Program-made: the position numbers and the translations under genes
Notes under the pieces: model-generated
Told to the model about the DNA's origin: nothing
Database searches by the model: none
The model's input: the letters and a program-made list of their open reading frames with translations, nothing else
Assembly: GCF_008831285.2 (NCBI RefSeq)
Contig: NC_045145.1
Location: 2,296,001 to 2,332,222 of the forward strand
Direction: 5' to 3'
DNA from: Nymphaea colorata
Taxonomy: Eukaryota; Streptophyta; Magnoliopsida; Nymphaeales; Nymphaeaceae
Length of the DNA stretch: 36,222 nucleotides
Shown: positions 1 through 11,489 of the stretch, piece by piece
Layout: every line of letters begins with the position of its first letter
Numbering within the stretch: the stretch's first letter is position 1

Positions 1-811
1 CCTCCTGGTGATATACCATTTGATGTCAAGATTTTTTTGTAAAAGTGAAAATTTTCAGTTTTGCTTACAAACATTTCAAAAGTGTCTTCTCACACAATGA
101 TGTGGCTTTTCTTTATTCTTAGTACCTCCTTGAGTAGAAGGATAAAATTTCAAGGTTTTGTTGCCAAACAATGGAAGTGAAAACTTGAAAAAATCCTGGA
201 TATGAGCAGTAAGGAAAAGTCCTGTGAAGTTGAGAAATTCAAGACTAGGAAATGCTATTGACTTTAGTAATCAAGCATCTGCAAGGATTTAGCAGGAAAA
301 TATCTTGATAGAGAAGCCAAAATGTTCTATAAGATCTTGGCAGGTAGCAAAATGAGAGTTGAGAGATGGGCTCGGGGCTTGTGTAGTCGTTCCTCTGGGT
401 CAGTAATCAAGGGTACCGGGTAGACATATAGGTGATTTATGTCTATGCCGCGAAGATAACGACTTATGAACCTTTGTCTCGTCGAAAACCCGCAAGGTGA
501 AGGGGGTTGGATACGAGACAAAGCTACACATTACCACCAAAGCGGTGGAACTTCGTAGTAGCCTTTGGGGTGGTGAGGTATTCCCTCAAAGGTGAAGGTC
601 GGCCTAAAAAAAAAAAAATCAAAAGGCAAAAGCTGAATGCAAGAGAAAGAAAGAAAGAAAAAACAAGAAGAAAAAAAAAGCAAAAGGTGTCTGCCAAGAG
701 ATGAAAGGCATGAAGGCTTAACTCGTAAGAATTGAATGTGACAATCTTTGGTAGATGTGCGATTCTAGGGTCAATATCTTCTCCTATTTTTGATTACCTA
801 AGATGCTGAGG
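1..811. other. Unassigned non-coding sequence with purine-rich tract
   Basis: No gene is recognised here. Reading frames are short and show no family motif. From about 605 to 690 the + strand is almost pure A/G, with long A runs and AAAG repeats, which is low-complexity sequence. The stretch at about 340-600 is less AT-rich and looks like retroelement non-coding DNA, but no LTR end, primer site or polypurine tract can be defined. It directly precedes the dispersed repeat that starts near 812 and could belong to the same element. Confidence 0.5.
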
Positions 812-1350
812 ATGATTCCTTTATGTTCATATTTTCGAAATTGAAAGACATCCCTTCTAGAGATTTGACGGCATTGACGCGTAATGAATCCTAATGCTTG
901 TACGGTACTATGTGTCAATGAAGGCCATATTATTTGCACACGAGCACTCATGCTTATTAGTTAAATTGATCATTTTTGAACTATTTTAAAGTAAAAACTT
1001 GACATCTAATCTCCTTTGGTCTTGAAAGATGTTTGTCATTTCATTACCAATCCCCTTTGGCCTTGAAAGATGTTGACCATTCCATTACCAAACCATTATT
1101 ATTCCATCTTAACCGCTTGTCTTCAACATAACCCAGATTTAGGGTTGAGTCTGTCATGCAAAGCCTCTTCTCTTTTCAAAAGGACCAGTCAATTTTGTAG
1201 TCGATTTTGAACTGACATTTTTGAAGGGTTCTATTCGTCGAAGTTGCTTGGGTTTTGGGTTTTATGTCCTCGGGTCCTTGATGGTTTTGGACCAGGTTAG
1301 TACTCAGTTTCTTTCTTCTTGTGTCACATTAGTGTCAGGTTAGTTGAATA
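812..1350 (+). repeat. Dispersed repeat, copy 1 (matches 32600-33350 inverted)
   Basis: Read on the + strand, this stretch aligns with the reverse complement of about 32600-33350. Shared blocks occur in the same order: a block around GAAATTGAAAGA (about 838), CGTACGGTACTATG-like sequence (about 900), GAGCACTCATGCTTAT (about 943), AAAAACTTGACATCT (about 993), CCCCTTTGG...TTGAAAG (about 1051), ATTCCATCTT (about 1101), TTAGGGTTGAG (about 1139) and TTTTGGACCA (about 1284). Agreement is roughly three quarters by eye, with small indels. This copy also has an internal imperfect duplication of about 41 bp (about 1009-1090) that copy 2 has once. No coding sequence is visible. It is likely a non-coding part of an old retroelement, but the family is not identified. 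Confidence 0.75.
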
Positions 1351-2349
1351 GATCCTTTAGTTAGCTATTGCACATGTCCAGCATAGGTTAAGGTCATTGG
1401 CTTCATTTGTTTTCAGTATGATCCTATTTTGATTTAGTATGGTTATTTAGTTTTGTTGAGTTGGGCAATTGTTGGTTTGATTTTATAGTAGTTAAATCTT
1501 CTTCATTTTCCACTTTAGTGGTTTTCAGCATAGTGTCATGTTTAGTTTTCACTTTCATTGTGACGTGGGTTGTTTAGGTGCTTTGTTGTATTAGTTGCTT
1601 GGTTTTCATTTTTCAATTCCTTCACTTGTGTTGCAGACCAACTATCCCTCGGCTCCACGCTTGCCAAATAGGTTTGAAAAAGTCAGCCCGTGACAACTTG
1701 ATTCTTTTGATAAATAAATTTTTGCTGCACAACTTATTGTTTGAAAGTGTCAATGTCCAAGGATGTCGTGCATGATCTAATAAATTTATGTATATATTAC
1801 ATATATGTAATACATGTAATATATTGTATAGTTGTATGTAGATAATATTGTAGTATATGACATAAATAGTTTATAGTTATATGTGTATGTATATATAATA
1901 GTTTTGTATATGTATATTACATAAATATTATATATAATTGTATATAATGTATATATGACAGCATAAATGTAGTAGATATTATATAACGTATACGTAAATG
2001 TATAATATGGAGAGCATGACTGGTTTTGAAGGATGTAGATAACACCTCTTCTCCAATATGTCCATTTTATTAAATAAATCGCTTTAAATTTACACAAAAA
2101 AGGACAAATAGCTGGAAGGCTCAAAGTGTATTATTTATTATGCTGCACAGTTTCAACTGTTAAGTTTGGTATTTGTTACGTGCATATTAGTTGATTTTTT
2201 AATTTTGGTGGATTTTTTTGTGGAAGGATATGAGGACATGTTGGGACTGAAATCGATTCAAGAAATGTAGAAGGTTCATGATGATTAATTTGTTTCATTG
2301 AGGTCTAAGTAGTTCAAATTCTCTTTCTTACCTTTGTCATCTTCTGCAG
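1351..2349. other. Unassigned; AT-rich low-complexity tract 1786-2010
   Basis: No gene is recognised. About 1786-2010 is made of TATA, TGTA and TAATA runs. A tyrosine/isoleucine-rich open frame on the minus strand there is a product of that composition, not a protein. The rest is ordinary AT-rich plant intergenic DNA. The last part, up to the splice acceptor at 2348-2349, would be intronic to the VPS53 relic. Confidence 0.5.
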
Positions 2350-4408
2350 TATGTCAATACGAAAACACAGAAAATATCTCTGCTTCTGAAAAAGCGGATT
2401 GCCACACCAAATTGGATCAAGGTAATTGAAATGCATCAACCTTTTTTCTGCCTGAAGGATGAAAAGAAAAGTCATGTTATGTTCAGGCACTTATTTCTTC
2501 ATAATTGATAATTTTACACAGCATAAGGAGCGCAGAGAAGTTCACATGTTCGTAGACCTGCTTCTTCAAGAGGTAAATCATATGTTGTGCTCTTTAAGCT
2601 AAAGTTACTTGGCTACCAGGCTTTTTTTTTTTTTTTATATTTGGTGTTATAGTGACATGTACTATCTTCCATGCCCTGTGGGCCTGTACTGTAGCACATA
2701 GATCAAAATGGCTAAAATTGGCTCTGGCTCACCAATTCTTTTTGGGTTTTTGGTTTCTGTATTATTATTATTTAGGGCTTTTCAAAGTTCTTGCAATATA
2801 TAGGAGATAAGGCATATCATGGAGCTTCCAATGGAGCAATCATAATCTTCTCAGAAATTTCTTGAGCTTAGTTCCTGGGTGCAAAATAGAGGTAGTGTTT
2901 CCAATCAATAGTGGTCGTCAATTTTATGTTATGTTTTAACAAGTTACAAAAGAATTTAGTCAATTTGATTGGTCCTTGATCTTGCACTTTGCATGTTCTG
3001 AAAAGAAGGGAGAAGAGTATTCATAAGTTTCAGTAGTATAATATACATGTCGTAGAAGTAAAAGAATATAGTATTAAATTTTTGAGAAACTATTTTTGTA
3101 ACCTAACTGGGAAAATTCAAGTTTCTTCTCTGAATGTATGAGTAGATGACACGCCATCATTGATTATCATATATTTTCCTGTTCCCAGCTGCAAGCTGCA
3201 GAAAGCGAAGTCAAGCAGATTTTAGTTCGCTGCTCAACGCCAAAGCATCATCGCTCTGACAGCACTGGTAGTGCAAATTCCTCTCGCGGTAACCCTCTTC
3301 GGGACGAAAAAATTAGCATACACAGCAAGTTCGAAGCCAACTGCTTGAAAGTCATCTTGGTAAGATTTTAAAGCAAAAAATGGAGATCTTCACAAAAATT
3401 GAGTTTACGCAGGTAATATGTAACTGATTTCTGGATATGTTATTGAATATAGGCATGTCCATGTAAAAAATATAAATGTTTCTGCTCCTTGTTTACAGGA
3501 GTCAGTGATCTCAACAGTTGTGAAACTCTTCTTGAAAAGCTTTGTACAGTTTGTGAGACTCCAGACGTTTAACCACAGTGGATTTCAACAAATCCAGTTG
3601 GACATGCAATTCCTTTGAGCACCTCTTATAGAAATTGCTGATGATGATGCAGCTATTGATTTCCTACTTGATGAGGTACTTTATTGAAATTTCAAGCTTC
3701 ACGAACTATAAGCTTAAGATCCAACTAAGCAACGCTTCTGGCAAGGGTACATAGCGTACTGGTTTAGAGGTTGGCCATTGCATTCATAAAAAGATAAAAT
3801 ACATTTTCCCAGTATGCAACTGTTGTCATTGTTTCATGTTGGAGTTCTGCCTTTTAACAACATCCTAGAATTAGCAGTAAGATGAAGGTGATTTTGAGGG
3901 AAAGCATTCACTATACCATAGATGCCAACAGCAGGCTGCTAGCAGTTATGTTTGCAGCTAAAACCTCAAACTATTTAATAAATGATTTCCCTTCTGAAAA
4001 TAAGATGAATACATTGCCCTATGTGGACTCCCGAGGTGTTAGATTTATCTACTTTAGTTCTCATGGAAATGGTATGGTACAATATAAAAAAAAAGACAGG
4101 TGTTGTATCACGGAAATTAGTTCTATTTAGATGTTAGATACATTTTGATGAGAACCTTTTAGTTTTGTTATTTTGACTTGATTTTGAATGAAATCTCTAT
4201 CCCTAGGTGATTGTTGGTGTGCATCCTTTGGATGCGTGGCTGAAAGCCTGAATCAGTTATGAATGTTTGTCGTGCTATGTTTGTCAACTACTTTCTTGTT
4301 TCAAATTTGCAGGTCTGTGTGGCAGCTGCAGAACGTTGTCTTGATTCAATTCCTCTAGAGCCAGCTATTTTGGAGAAACTGATCCAAGCAAAATTGCCCA
4401 AGAGTTGA
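2350..4408 (+). pseudogene. VPS53: VPS53 3'-end exons, broken (GARP/EARP tethering subunit)
   Basis: VPS53 (HIT1 in Arabidopsis) is a subunit of the GARP and EARP complexes that tether endosome-derived vesicles at the trans-Golgi. Five exon remnants encode its conserved C-terminal part. They are 2350-2421 (YVNTKTQKISLLLKKR), 2522-2572 (HKERREVHMFVDLLLQE), 3189-3412, 3499-3675 (VRLQTF, QIQLDMQF, AIDFLLDE) and 4313-4408 (VAAAERCLDSIPLEP, ending at its own TGA). All have AG acceptors, and the first four have GT donors. Two lesions break it. The third exon changes frame near 3322, where one base appears lost, so RSQLLE-like sequence continues in the next frame. The fourth exon has TGA at 3616-3618 where the family has arginine (CGA to TGA fits). 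Upstream exons are not seen in the window, so this is a truncated relic rather than a working gene. Confidence 0.88.
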
Positions 4409-5091
4409 TCAATGGATCTGATGGTTTGAAAAATATCCGATGCATTATTCTGCGGTTCAATAGGTGGTCATTCGCACACTGGCCTGTGCATGCTTCACTG
4501 TCACCACTTTTTTTCTGTATTTCCCAAGATCATGCGTACGGAATTTTGTTAGGGATAGAAGTCTTCCACAAAAATTTTAGACATTTTCTAAGTTTTCCTT
4601 TTACTTAACGTAGCAGCTTGTGTGGGCCACTGTTAGAGGAGTTTGGCAGTTCGTTTGTGTTCTCTTGGGTAATACGGCATTGAAAACTGAGCTCTTTCCA
4701 TCACATGCTCATGGTCTTACCGTGCGCAGACCTTGCAGGCAGGTTCTTCTAGAAATTCATGAATAAAATGTAACTGCCACGTTGTGATGGGACAGTCCCA
4801 ACTTTCTTCTTAAAATTGAATTGAGAAGGCTTTTGTTGCTTAAAGGGAGATACTGCTCAAGGATCTGTTGTACGTGATAACTTACTCTGGTTGTCTTTTT
4901 ATATATGCTTAGATAGTGCACGCAGCGCTGGTTGGTTGTTCTAGGTTTGTATAGTTACCGGCTTAGGTTTTTGACATTGTACATTCGGGTTATGGAGCTT
5001 GTTAGAGGCAGTTCAGAACTATCTTTCTGCGGTGAGTACATGACATTTTCTTTCTTTTCTCCTTTCTTTCTTTGTTTGTATAAACAAGCTA
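4409..5091 (+). other. Probable 3' flank of the VPS53 relic
   Basis: This follows directly after the VPS53 stop codon. It has no convincing reading frame and contains an AATAAA signal near 4763, so the first few hundred bases are plausibly the old 3' untranslated region. The stretch just before 5091 is rich in T and C. Nothing else is recognised, and the boundary with the gypsy element to the right is not sharp. Confidence 0.4.
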
Positions 5092-5103
5092 TGGTAGCAG
5101 ATC
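5092..5103 (+). other. Possible decayed primer binding site of the gypsy element
   Basis: The bases TGGTAGCAGATC resemble the plant retrotransposon site TGGTATCAGAGC, which pairs with the 3' end of initiator tRNA-Met. They lie at the left edge of recognisable gypsy sequence and in the expected orientation. Two differences and the absence of a matching LTR to the left make this a weak call. Confidence 0.25.
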
Positions 5104-5222
5104 CGACCAAAATGGCAGTGGCATATTGAATTTCTTCAGATTGAAGTTCTCAAGTCCAGCCCCCAGTTGGTGATTGAAACTGGGGAAGCGATCGGAGAGT
5201 CGGTGTAGAGCGTCGCGCCGAC

Positions 5223-6152
5223 TTGCTGCTACGCCATGTTATCACAATACAATCTGCGAGGTGCCAAAGGCAAGGAGCGGCCCGTCCAAAGGAGGTGAGC
5301 CCGGCCCATGACCAGGGAAACCTGGAAGAGACGGTGAATAGGTTGGTGTGGCCACTCATGAGGAAGCCCTCGGCTTTGCTGCCGAGACCTTTGAGAGATT
5401 CAAGGAGATGAAGTTGATGATGGTCGAGTCAGTCAGTGGCCATGGCCATGAACCGATCGCTCTCCGACTTGGTTAAGATCAATCGCTCTCCGACTTGGTT
5501 AAGATCAACAAGATGAAGTTGCTGGACGGGCTTCAAATCAGAGATTGTTACGCACGAACTAGCTAGTAGTAGCCGAGGACCAGTAGGGTCCACGTTCAAT
5601 GTTCGGGGTAGCCGGGATGCGAGGGCGATCGACAACTTTCTGTTCTAAGTGGACTACTACCTGGACCTGCAGTAGAAGATCACCGCAGAAGATCACCGCA
5701 GCAATGTTGTTAGAAGGGGATGTTGTGGCTTGGTGGAAGCGGAAAATGCTAGACATTGAGAATTGCACGATTACTACTTTCGAAACAATTGAAGGGGTAC
5801 TTTATGCCCGTCGATGCCGAAAGGCATGCTTATAGGTTGGTTGCAAACCTAAAGTTTGCAAACCTAAAGTAAACTGCCATGTGCCTATGATGCACAAACT
5901 TCAATCATAGGGCTCCAATCTTGGGTCGACGTGGAGAGATCGAACCCAGAGACCTTGGAGCAAGCATATGTGGCAGCCGAGCGCTTGGCAGATACCCAAT
6001 GCAAGATACTTTCAAGGCTGTGTGAAGAAGTCCGACTAAGAGAGATGATCGGCGAGACCACAACAAAAATGAATCGGTGTTCCAGAAGCCAACCAAGAGA
6101 AAAACCAAGGACTACACTGGCCACCAAGGAAAGTGACTTGCTGGGTCTCTAA
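5223..6152 (+). pseudogene. Gypsy gag remnant
   Basis: Fragments in several frames resemble a plant gypsy Gag. The clearest are AMLLEGDVVAWWKRK (about 5700-5745), with the typical tryptophan pair, and LEQAYVAAERLAD (about 5955-5994), the usual end of the capsid region. Frames break repeatedly at short duplications: 26 bp at 5456-5507, 13 bp at 5674-5699 and 15 bp at 5841-5870. No zinc knuckle could be found. Gag would form the cytoplasmic virus-like particle of the element. This copy cannot encode it. Confidence 0.6.
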
Positions 6153-6463
6153 GCACCAAGCTTTGGGTCTGTGGAGGTAAGCACCAAGCTTCGCGTCTGT
6201 CCGAAGAGGGTGAGACCTACCGGGCAGGCCAATGCCGCAAGGGCCACTGAAGACGAGACCGAGGAAGGGCAGACACGAAGTCAATGCTGTACAAAGCCGC
6301 GCAGCGTCTAGCAGTTTGGTGAACAAGGAGCTGATGTACCTAGACGTCACTGAATGGAACCTAGACGTCATTGAATGGAACGTCTAGACTCCGGGGCTAC
6401 ACATAACTTCGTCTCGAAAGAGGAGGCGGAGCGAGTGGGATTGAAGCATGTGCCACAGCAGCA

Positions 6464-7460
6464 GTGAACTCTGATGGGAACGGTTCTCCAGTAGTACCTC
6501 TGGATGATTTCAAGGTGATTTTGGGGATGGAGTTCCTTCGAGGTCAGAATGCGAGGTCAGAATGCAATGATGTTGCAAAAAATCAATTGATGGGTGCGGA
6601 TCAGTCCCACACAGTGCACAGTGCACTGCCACTCCATCACTCTCAGCCGATGTTGTCGGCCATGCAACTGAAGAAGGGCGTGCGTCATGGGGAACAAACA
6701 TTCCTCGTGGCCGTGCGTGTGCATCTAGAAGAAGATGACCCTCAGCCGAGAGCCATTCCGCCCTTCCGCCAGGACTAGCCTCAGTCCTCAAGCAGTTCGA
6801 GGGAGTGATGCCCCCCGAGCTGCCCAAGCGCCTACCCTCGAGGCGTGAAGTTGATCATGAAATTGACTTGGTTCCCGGAGCCAAGCCACCAGCTATGGTC
6901 CCCTAAGAATGGGACCGACCGAATTGAAGGAGCTGGCAGCTTGATGACATGGATCATCCGCCCCTCTAAGGCACCATTCGGGGGGGCTCCTGTATTGTTC
7001 CAAACGAAACATGATGGCTCTAAGCGACTCTGTGTAGATTACGCCCCTTGAACAAGGTGGCGGTGAAGAACAAGTATCCCTTGCCTCTCATTGCGGACTA
7101 GTTCGATCAGTTGGGCAAGGCGAGGATCTTCTCTAAGTTAGACCTTGGCAGGTCAGGATTGTGGAAGGTGATGAACCAAAGACCACTTGCGTCACCCGCT
7201 ATGGAGCATATGAGTTCCTAGTCATGTCATTCGGGTTGACGAGTTGACGAGAACAAGATATTCTACCCTTACCTAGACAAGGTTGTGGTGGTCTTGACAT
7301 TGTGGTCTTTCGCAGCGACCTTGAGGAGTGTTCCAAGTACTCAAAGAAAATGAAAGGAGAAGTGTCTCTTTGGACAGCAGGAGATCAGTTTCCTCGGCCA
7401 GGAATGGCCAGCTGCGAATGGATCCGGAGAAAGGCTGTTCAAGAATGAAAGCCGCCTTCA
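6464..7460 (+). pseudogene. Gypsy protease end and reverse transcriptase remnant
   Basis: PLDDFKVILGMEFL (about 6490-6533) is the C-terminal end of a retropepsin. From 6960 the fingers region of RT is seen as PFGGAPVLFQTKHDGSKRLC, followed by VDY, then a stop after VDYAP. Further RT motifs appear in other frames: NKYPLPLI (about 7068), SFGLTS-like sequence (about 7228) and FYPYLDKVVVV-like sequence (about 7260). The catalytic YLDD region is eroded to a frame-shifted trace near 7265-7320, and about 20 residues before it are missing next to an 8-bp duplication at 7236-7251. RT would copy element RNA into DNA, but no active site survives here. Confidence 0.7.
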
Positions 7461-7961
7461 AATGTGCCTGAATTGCGATCCTTTCTTGGGTTAGCTAACT
7501 ACGTTCATCACGGGGTACTCATTGATAGCGGCGCCCCTCACTGAGAATAGATTCTGGCAGTCCGCCCAGGATGCCTTTGAAGGCCTGAAGTGTGCCCTTG
7601 TACAAGAGTCTGTCCTCAGGTTGCCAGATCACTCCAAGCCCTTCGAAGTACACATAGACGCCTCAGACTTTGCCATTGGTGGGGTATTAATGCAGGACGG
7701 TCATCCGATTGCAGAGTTGGAAGTTGAAGGACCCTGAAAAGCGGTACACATGAACGGGAGATGACCGCAATTGTGCATTGCTTGCGCATATGGAGGCACT
7801 ACCTAGGGGCAGAGTTCGTCGTTAAGACGGACAATGTGGCCACGAGTTACTTCAAGACTCAGAAGAAGTTAACTCCGAAGCAGGCTCGTTGGCAGGAATT
7901 CTTGGCAGAGTTCGATTTCGCTTTAGAGTACAAGGTTGGAAAGACCAACATGGTTGAGTAG
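7461..7961 (+). pseudogene. Gypsy RT connection and RNase H remnant
   Basis: The conserved RT tail SFLGLANYV appears around 7480-7506. The RNase H domain follows from about 7550: DAFEGLKCALVQESVLRLPD, then HIDASDFAIGGVLMQDG with its first catalytic aspartate. A stop at 7735 and a frame change lead to EMTAIVHCLRIWRHYL and KTDNVATSYF, then a stop at 7959-7961. RNase H removes the RNA strand during reverse transcription. Key acidic residues are still visible, but the frame is broken at least twice, so this is not functional. Confidence 0.75.
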
Positions 7962-9090
7962 AAAGACAGAACTCACACACTTGGTTGCCTTGGCTGAAGC
8001 GGGGAAGACTCATTGCTCCTCACCAAGGGCGGACGAGTTTTCGTGCCGAAGTGGGGCAATCTCCGAAGGGAGCTAACAAAGGAGTGCCATGATACGCTTT
8101 GGGCTGGCCATCCAGGCCAGGAGCTCTAGCCTTTCTTGAACATGGCTACTATTGGCCTCAGATGCGTGATGATGTGGACACATATGTAAAGACTTGCCTC
8201 ATCTGCCAGCCAGCAGGACAAAGGGACTAATCTGCCTGCCAACAGGACAAAGGGACTAATCAGAAGCCTGCCGGCCTGCTCGAGCCTCTTCCTTTCCGAA
8301 ACGTCCATGGGAAAGCATCTCCATGGACTTCATTGTGAGTTTACCCCGAGTTGATGGCTACAACTCTATCTTTGTGGACCGGTTTTCTAAGTATGCCACG
8401 TTCATCCCAACCACAAAGGAGAGTGAGCGGAGAAGACGCGGAAATGTTTGTGAAGAACATTGTTAAGCGCTGGGTGTGCCGAAGAGTATTGTGAGTGATC
8501 GCGATGCTCGCTTCATGGGCAAATTTTGGCGTGAAGTGTTTCGGTTGCTAGGTTCGGTTGCTAGGCTCAGACTTGCTGTTTTCCACAAGCTTCCACCCTC
8601 ATACTGATGGCCAGACCAAACGCATCAATGCTTTGTTGGAACAGTACCTACGTCACTTTGTCAGCGCCAACCACTTTGTCAGCGCCAACCAGAAGAACTG
8701 GGTAAAGCTACTGGGTAAAGCTGCTCGATGTGGCCCAATTCTGTTATAACTTGCAGAAGAGCGAGTCTTCAGACCACAGCCCCTTCGAAGTAGCCACCGG
8801 GCAGCAGCCGTTGATGCCTCACACAGTTGCAGCCCAACAGCTTCACCAACCAGTTTGTCAGAGACTGGCAGGAACAGACGGAGATTGCTAAGGCGTTCTT
8901 GCACAAGGCCGCCAAGAAGATGAAGAAGTGGGCTGACAAGAATCGGAGACCTGCTGAGTTTCAGGCATCTTCTATGGGCGACACCGAGTATGAAGGGCCA
9001 TTCACTGTGGTCAAAAGAATTGGGTAGATCTACCGCCAGACTTCAAGGTGCATTCAGTGTTTCACGTCTGCAACTTCAAGCCCTTCTATG
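7962..9090 (+). pseudogene. Gypsy integrase remnant
   Basis: The zinc-binding HHCC region is visible as ECHDTLWAGHPG (about 8083) and CLICQ (about 8196). The catalytic core follows: [15 protein letters not shown] with the first aspartate (about 8329), VSDRDARF with the second (about 8490), and [20 protein letters not shown] (about 8603) around the glutamate, where the usual glutamate is a lysine. The C-terminal region shows AAKKMKKWADKNRRP (about 8909), YEGPFTVVKRIG and HSVFHV (about 9052). Duplications at 8201-8258, 8540-8565, 8654-8689 and 8697-8722 add to the disruption; the 18-bp one at 8654 repeats NHFVSA in frame. Integrase inserts the cDNA into the host genome. No chromodomain is recognisable after 9090. 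Confidence 0.75.
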
Positions 9091-9317
9091 CCTGAAGACC
9101 CGGAGAGAAGCCAGCCCCGGAGAGAACCGATTTTGCAGCGTGCTCCCTCTACCCGACGTGCCAGTGATTGTCAGTTGGACCAAATCCTTCGGTGAACTAT
9201 CTTGGTGAACCGAAGCTTGGTCAAGTGGGTAGATGATGATCAGCCTTCGTTTCAAGCGAACCACCTACCATGAAGCTGTTAGCGTCGAGGCTGGCGTTTG
9301 ATGTGAAGGGGGGAGCC

Positions 9318-9599
9318 TGTTCCCTATCTGTCTAGAGTCTGTACATTTGCTTTGCTTTTGTTGAGTCTTGGTGTAAGCTAGTTTGTTTCAACAGCAAGCT
9401 TTGCTTATGTTGAGTCTTGGTGTAAGCTAGTTTGTTCATACTCCCAAAACGGTTCCTTAAGTGTGATATTGGGATTCTTTGTTTTGGATGGTCGGCATTG
9501 GGAATTCTGTAAGCGGCTTCGGCCATCCTTGTAAGTAAAGTGTAATAGCTTACTTGCTTTCCCTCGTGATGTACTCCCATTCTTATCATTAGATTAACA
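9318..9599 (+). repeat. 3' LTR of the + strand gypsy element
   Basis: A G-rich polypurine tract (AAGGGGGGAG, 9306-9315) is followed by TGTTCCC, the expected TG start of an LTR. The right end is placed at ...TTAACA (9599), giving TGTT...AACA ends over 282 bp. Inside, a 37-bp stretch occurs twice with one mismatch (9351-9387 and 9400-9436), a 49-bp-period duplication. The left end is well supported by the polypurine tract. The right end is an inference from the CA terminus. Confidence 0.55.
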
Positions 9600-9605
9600 C
9601 ATTAC

Positions 9606-11489
9606 TGGCTAGCTCATGAGGTTGGTGCACTTCACGAATGCACCTACACCTCCAATTGCCTCAACACGAAGCTCATGAGGTTGGTGCACTTCACGAATGC
9701 ACCTACACCTCCAATTGCCTCAACACGAGGTCTACACATAACAATAACAGTCATAGCTAGCCAGCCGTCATACAATACGGGTACGACTACCCTCCAATTC
9801 CATTATTTGCATTATTGCCCGCAGCAATGTGTAAGCAACAAAACAAAACATTTACATGATTCATCATATCAATCACATCTTCAAAAACTTAGCTAAACCA
9901 CAGAGAGTAGTCTCGATCTGTGATTGGCTCGTAGGTGTCCTATGCAATTATCATTCTAGGATGCTTTCTAATGCACAATTGGGGTCGAGAAGACACTCGA
10001 CTCGATACCCCACCTCATCTGTCCTAAACAGTTATCAATTCTAACATGCACGTGCAAATGCGTAACATTTTCAAAATAAACTTCTCGTAGTTTTTCCAAA
10101 ACAATTCATATCATATATCAAAACGTTTATATGCATACACACAGTCATTCACTAATCAGTCAATCAAGTGCATCACAATCCTAAGATCCCACCACCCTAG
10201 GAACACACATTCATACATTTGCCCCAGGCAGGGATTTGCCTGGAATGCTGCCATACCTGTGGCGCACTCACAAACTCTTCAAAATGTCTCAAGCTTCGAA
10301 TCCGGTAGCTCAAGGTCGACGGGACGTGCCCGGTGTTCCTGCAGACATAAACAAAATATAAGATTCCTATTAGATACACAAACAATTCAAACAAATACAA
10401 AACAACATCATTGAGGCACGTGTCATCGCCTCAAGAGGGTGTCGACTGGTAGTGTCGACCTACAAACTCTCCAATAGGTCACTTCCCAACTTCCCGTGCC
10501 AATAGATGTCAAAACTCAATGCTTCGCCCAGTCCCTCACAACACATTTCTCATTTGCTTTCTGTAGTCTAGGCGTCAACCCCATAGTCACACCCAACTTA
10601 CGTATGCTTTCCCTATTTACCTCCAAGGTGCACCATTCACAAAAACGTGTGCCACGTGCTCCCAAAGATGGTTTTGAATCTTCCCCACAACAACACAATC
10701 TCTACTATGCTTCCTTAATGCTTCAAAAATCAACTCATCATGCTTAAATGATCATTATAGGTCTTGTTCACCCCAATCTAAGTGTCCAATTTGCTGTGAC
10801 GCCTTCGACAGCCACCTCAAGCGTACAATTGGTCCCCAAATGGCAGAAATTGTGCCAAGCCACCACCACCAACACCACCTAAACGCTGGTACGAGGGGAA
10901 GAACGTGTTCCCCAAACTGGAATCCTAACAAACAATGATGAAATCCATGAGAAAGAGTGCTCGGTTGGGGAAAAATAGGAAAAAGCAATCAGGAAATGGG
11001 GAGAGAGAGCTCAAGTAGGGAGCGTGTGGGCAGGGAGAGGCACTGACAGAGAGAGAGAGGGTTCAGATAGAAATTGGAAAATGGAAAACGGCAGTGAGGG
11101 TGAGGGTACGAGAGAGAGGGAGCTGACAGAGAGGGAGGAGAAAAGAACGAGAGAAAGAGGGTTGCGTAAGAGGGAGGTCGTGGGGTTGAGAGAGGAGACG
11201 ACAGAGAGAGAGGGAGGAGGAGAAAAGGGGAGAAGAAGAAAGAAAGAAAGAAAGAAGATGGGGGCTTACTGAAGCACCGCCGTCCTCGCCGCCGCCTGCA
11301 CCACCTCCGTCTTCTCTTCTTCTTCCTTGCGCTGGCACGAGTGGCAACAGAGGGGGAGGGGTCTGTGAGGAAGACGCAGGAGAAGAGGGAAAGACGAAGG
11401 AGGAGAGGGCGTCGGGCTCACACGCGGGTGGAGCTCGGGTTCGGGTCTGGACCCTGACCCGACCCGACCTGCATATGCCGAGCGTTACA
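9606..11489 (-). repeat. 3' LTR of a minus-strand Ty3/gypsy element
   Basis: On the minus strand the sequence TGTAACGCTCGG begins at 11489, directly after a polypurine tract. This is the classic junction of chromovirus elements. The LTR then runs leftward. Its far end is uncertain; TGGCTAGC at 9606 would give a CA end and about 1.9 kb, a plausible size. Within it lies an exact 59-bp tandem duplication (9611-9669 and 9670-9728) and, near 11000-11262, a long GA-rich stretch that is CT-rich in the element's own direction, as often found near transcription starts. Frames in this region are composition artefacts. Confidence 0.5.
9611..9728. repeat. Exact 59-bp tandem duplication
   Basis: Two identical 59-base units, 9611-9669 and 9670-9728, lie head to tail without a spacer. 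They start AGCTCATGAGG and end TCAACACGA. The lack of any difference suggests a recent event compared with the decayed surroundings. Confidence 0.95.

Larger units (their letters stand above)
5092..9599 (+). mobile_element. Decayed Ty3/gypsy retrotransposon
   Basis: Gag, protease, reverse transcriptase, RNase H and integrase remnants occur in the order protease-RT-RNase H-integrase, which defines Ty3/gypsy. They end in a polypurine tract (about 9306-9315) and a 3' LTR. Nearly every domain is split by stops, frameshifts and deletions. A striking part of the damage is short head-to-tail duplications of 13-29 bp, for example 5456-5507, 5841-5870, 6339-6380, 8201-8258 and 8654-8689. Base composition is more GC-rich than the flanking DNA. 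No 5' LTR matching the 3' LTR was found, so the element is either 5'-truncated or its 5' LTR has decayed past recognition. Confidence 0.85.

Noticed and set aside
1786-2124. 112-residue Tyr/Ile-rich minus-strand frame
   Set aside because: It is produced by TATA/TGTA low-complexity sequence with no motif.
3882-4130. 82-residue open frame between VPS53 exons
   Set aside because: It lies in an intron position of the VPS53 relic and has no similarity to the protein.
11024-11347. Charged open frames on both strands
   Set aside because: The DNA is a GA-rich low-complexity tract in an LTR. Glu/Arg runs on one strand and Ser/Leu/Pro runs on the other follow from composition.
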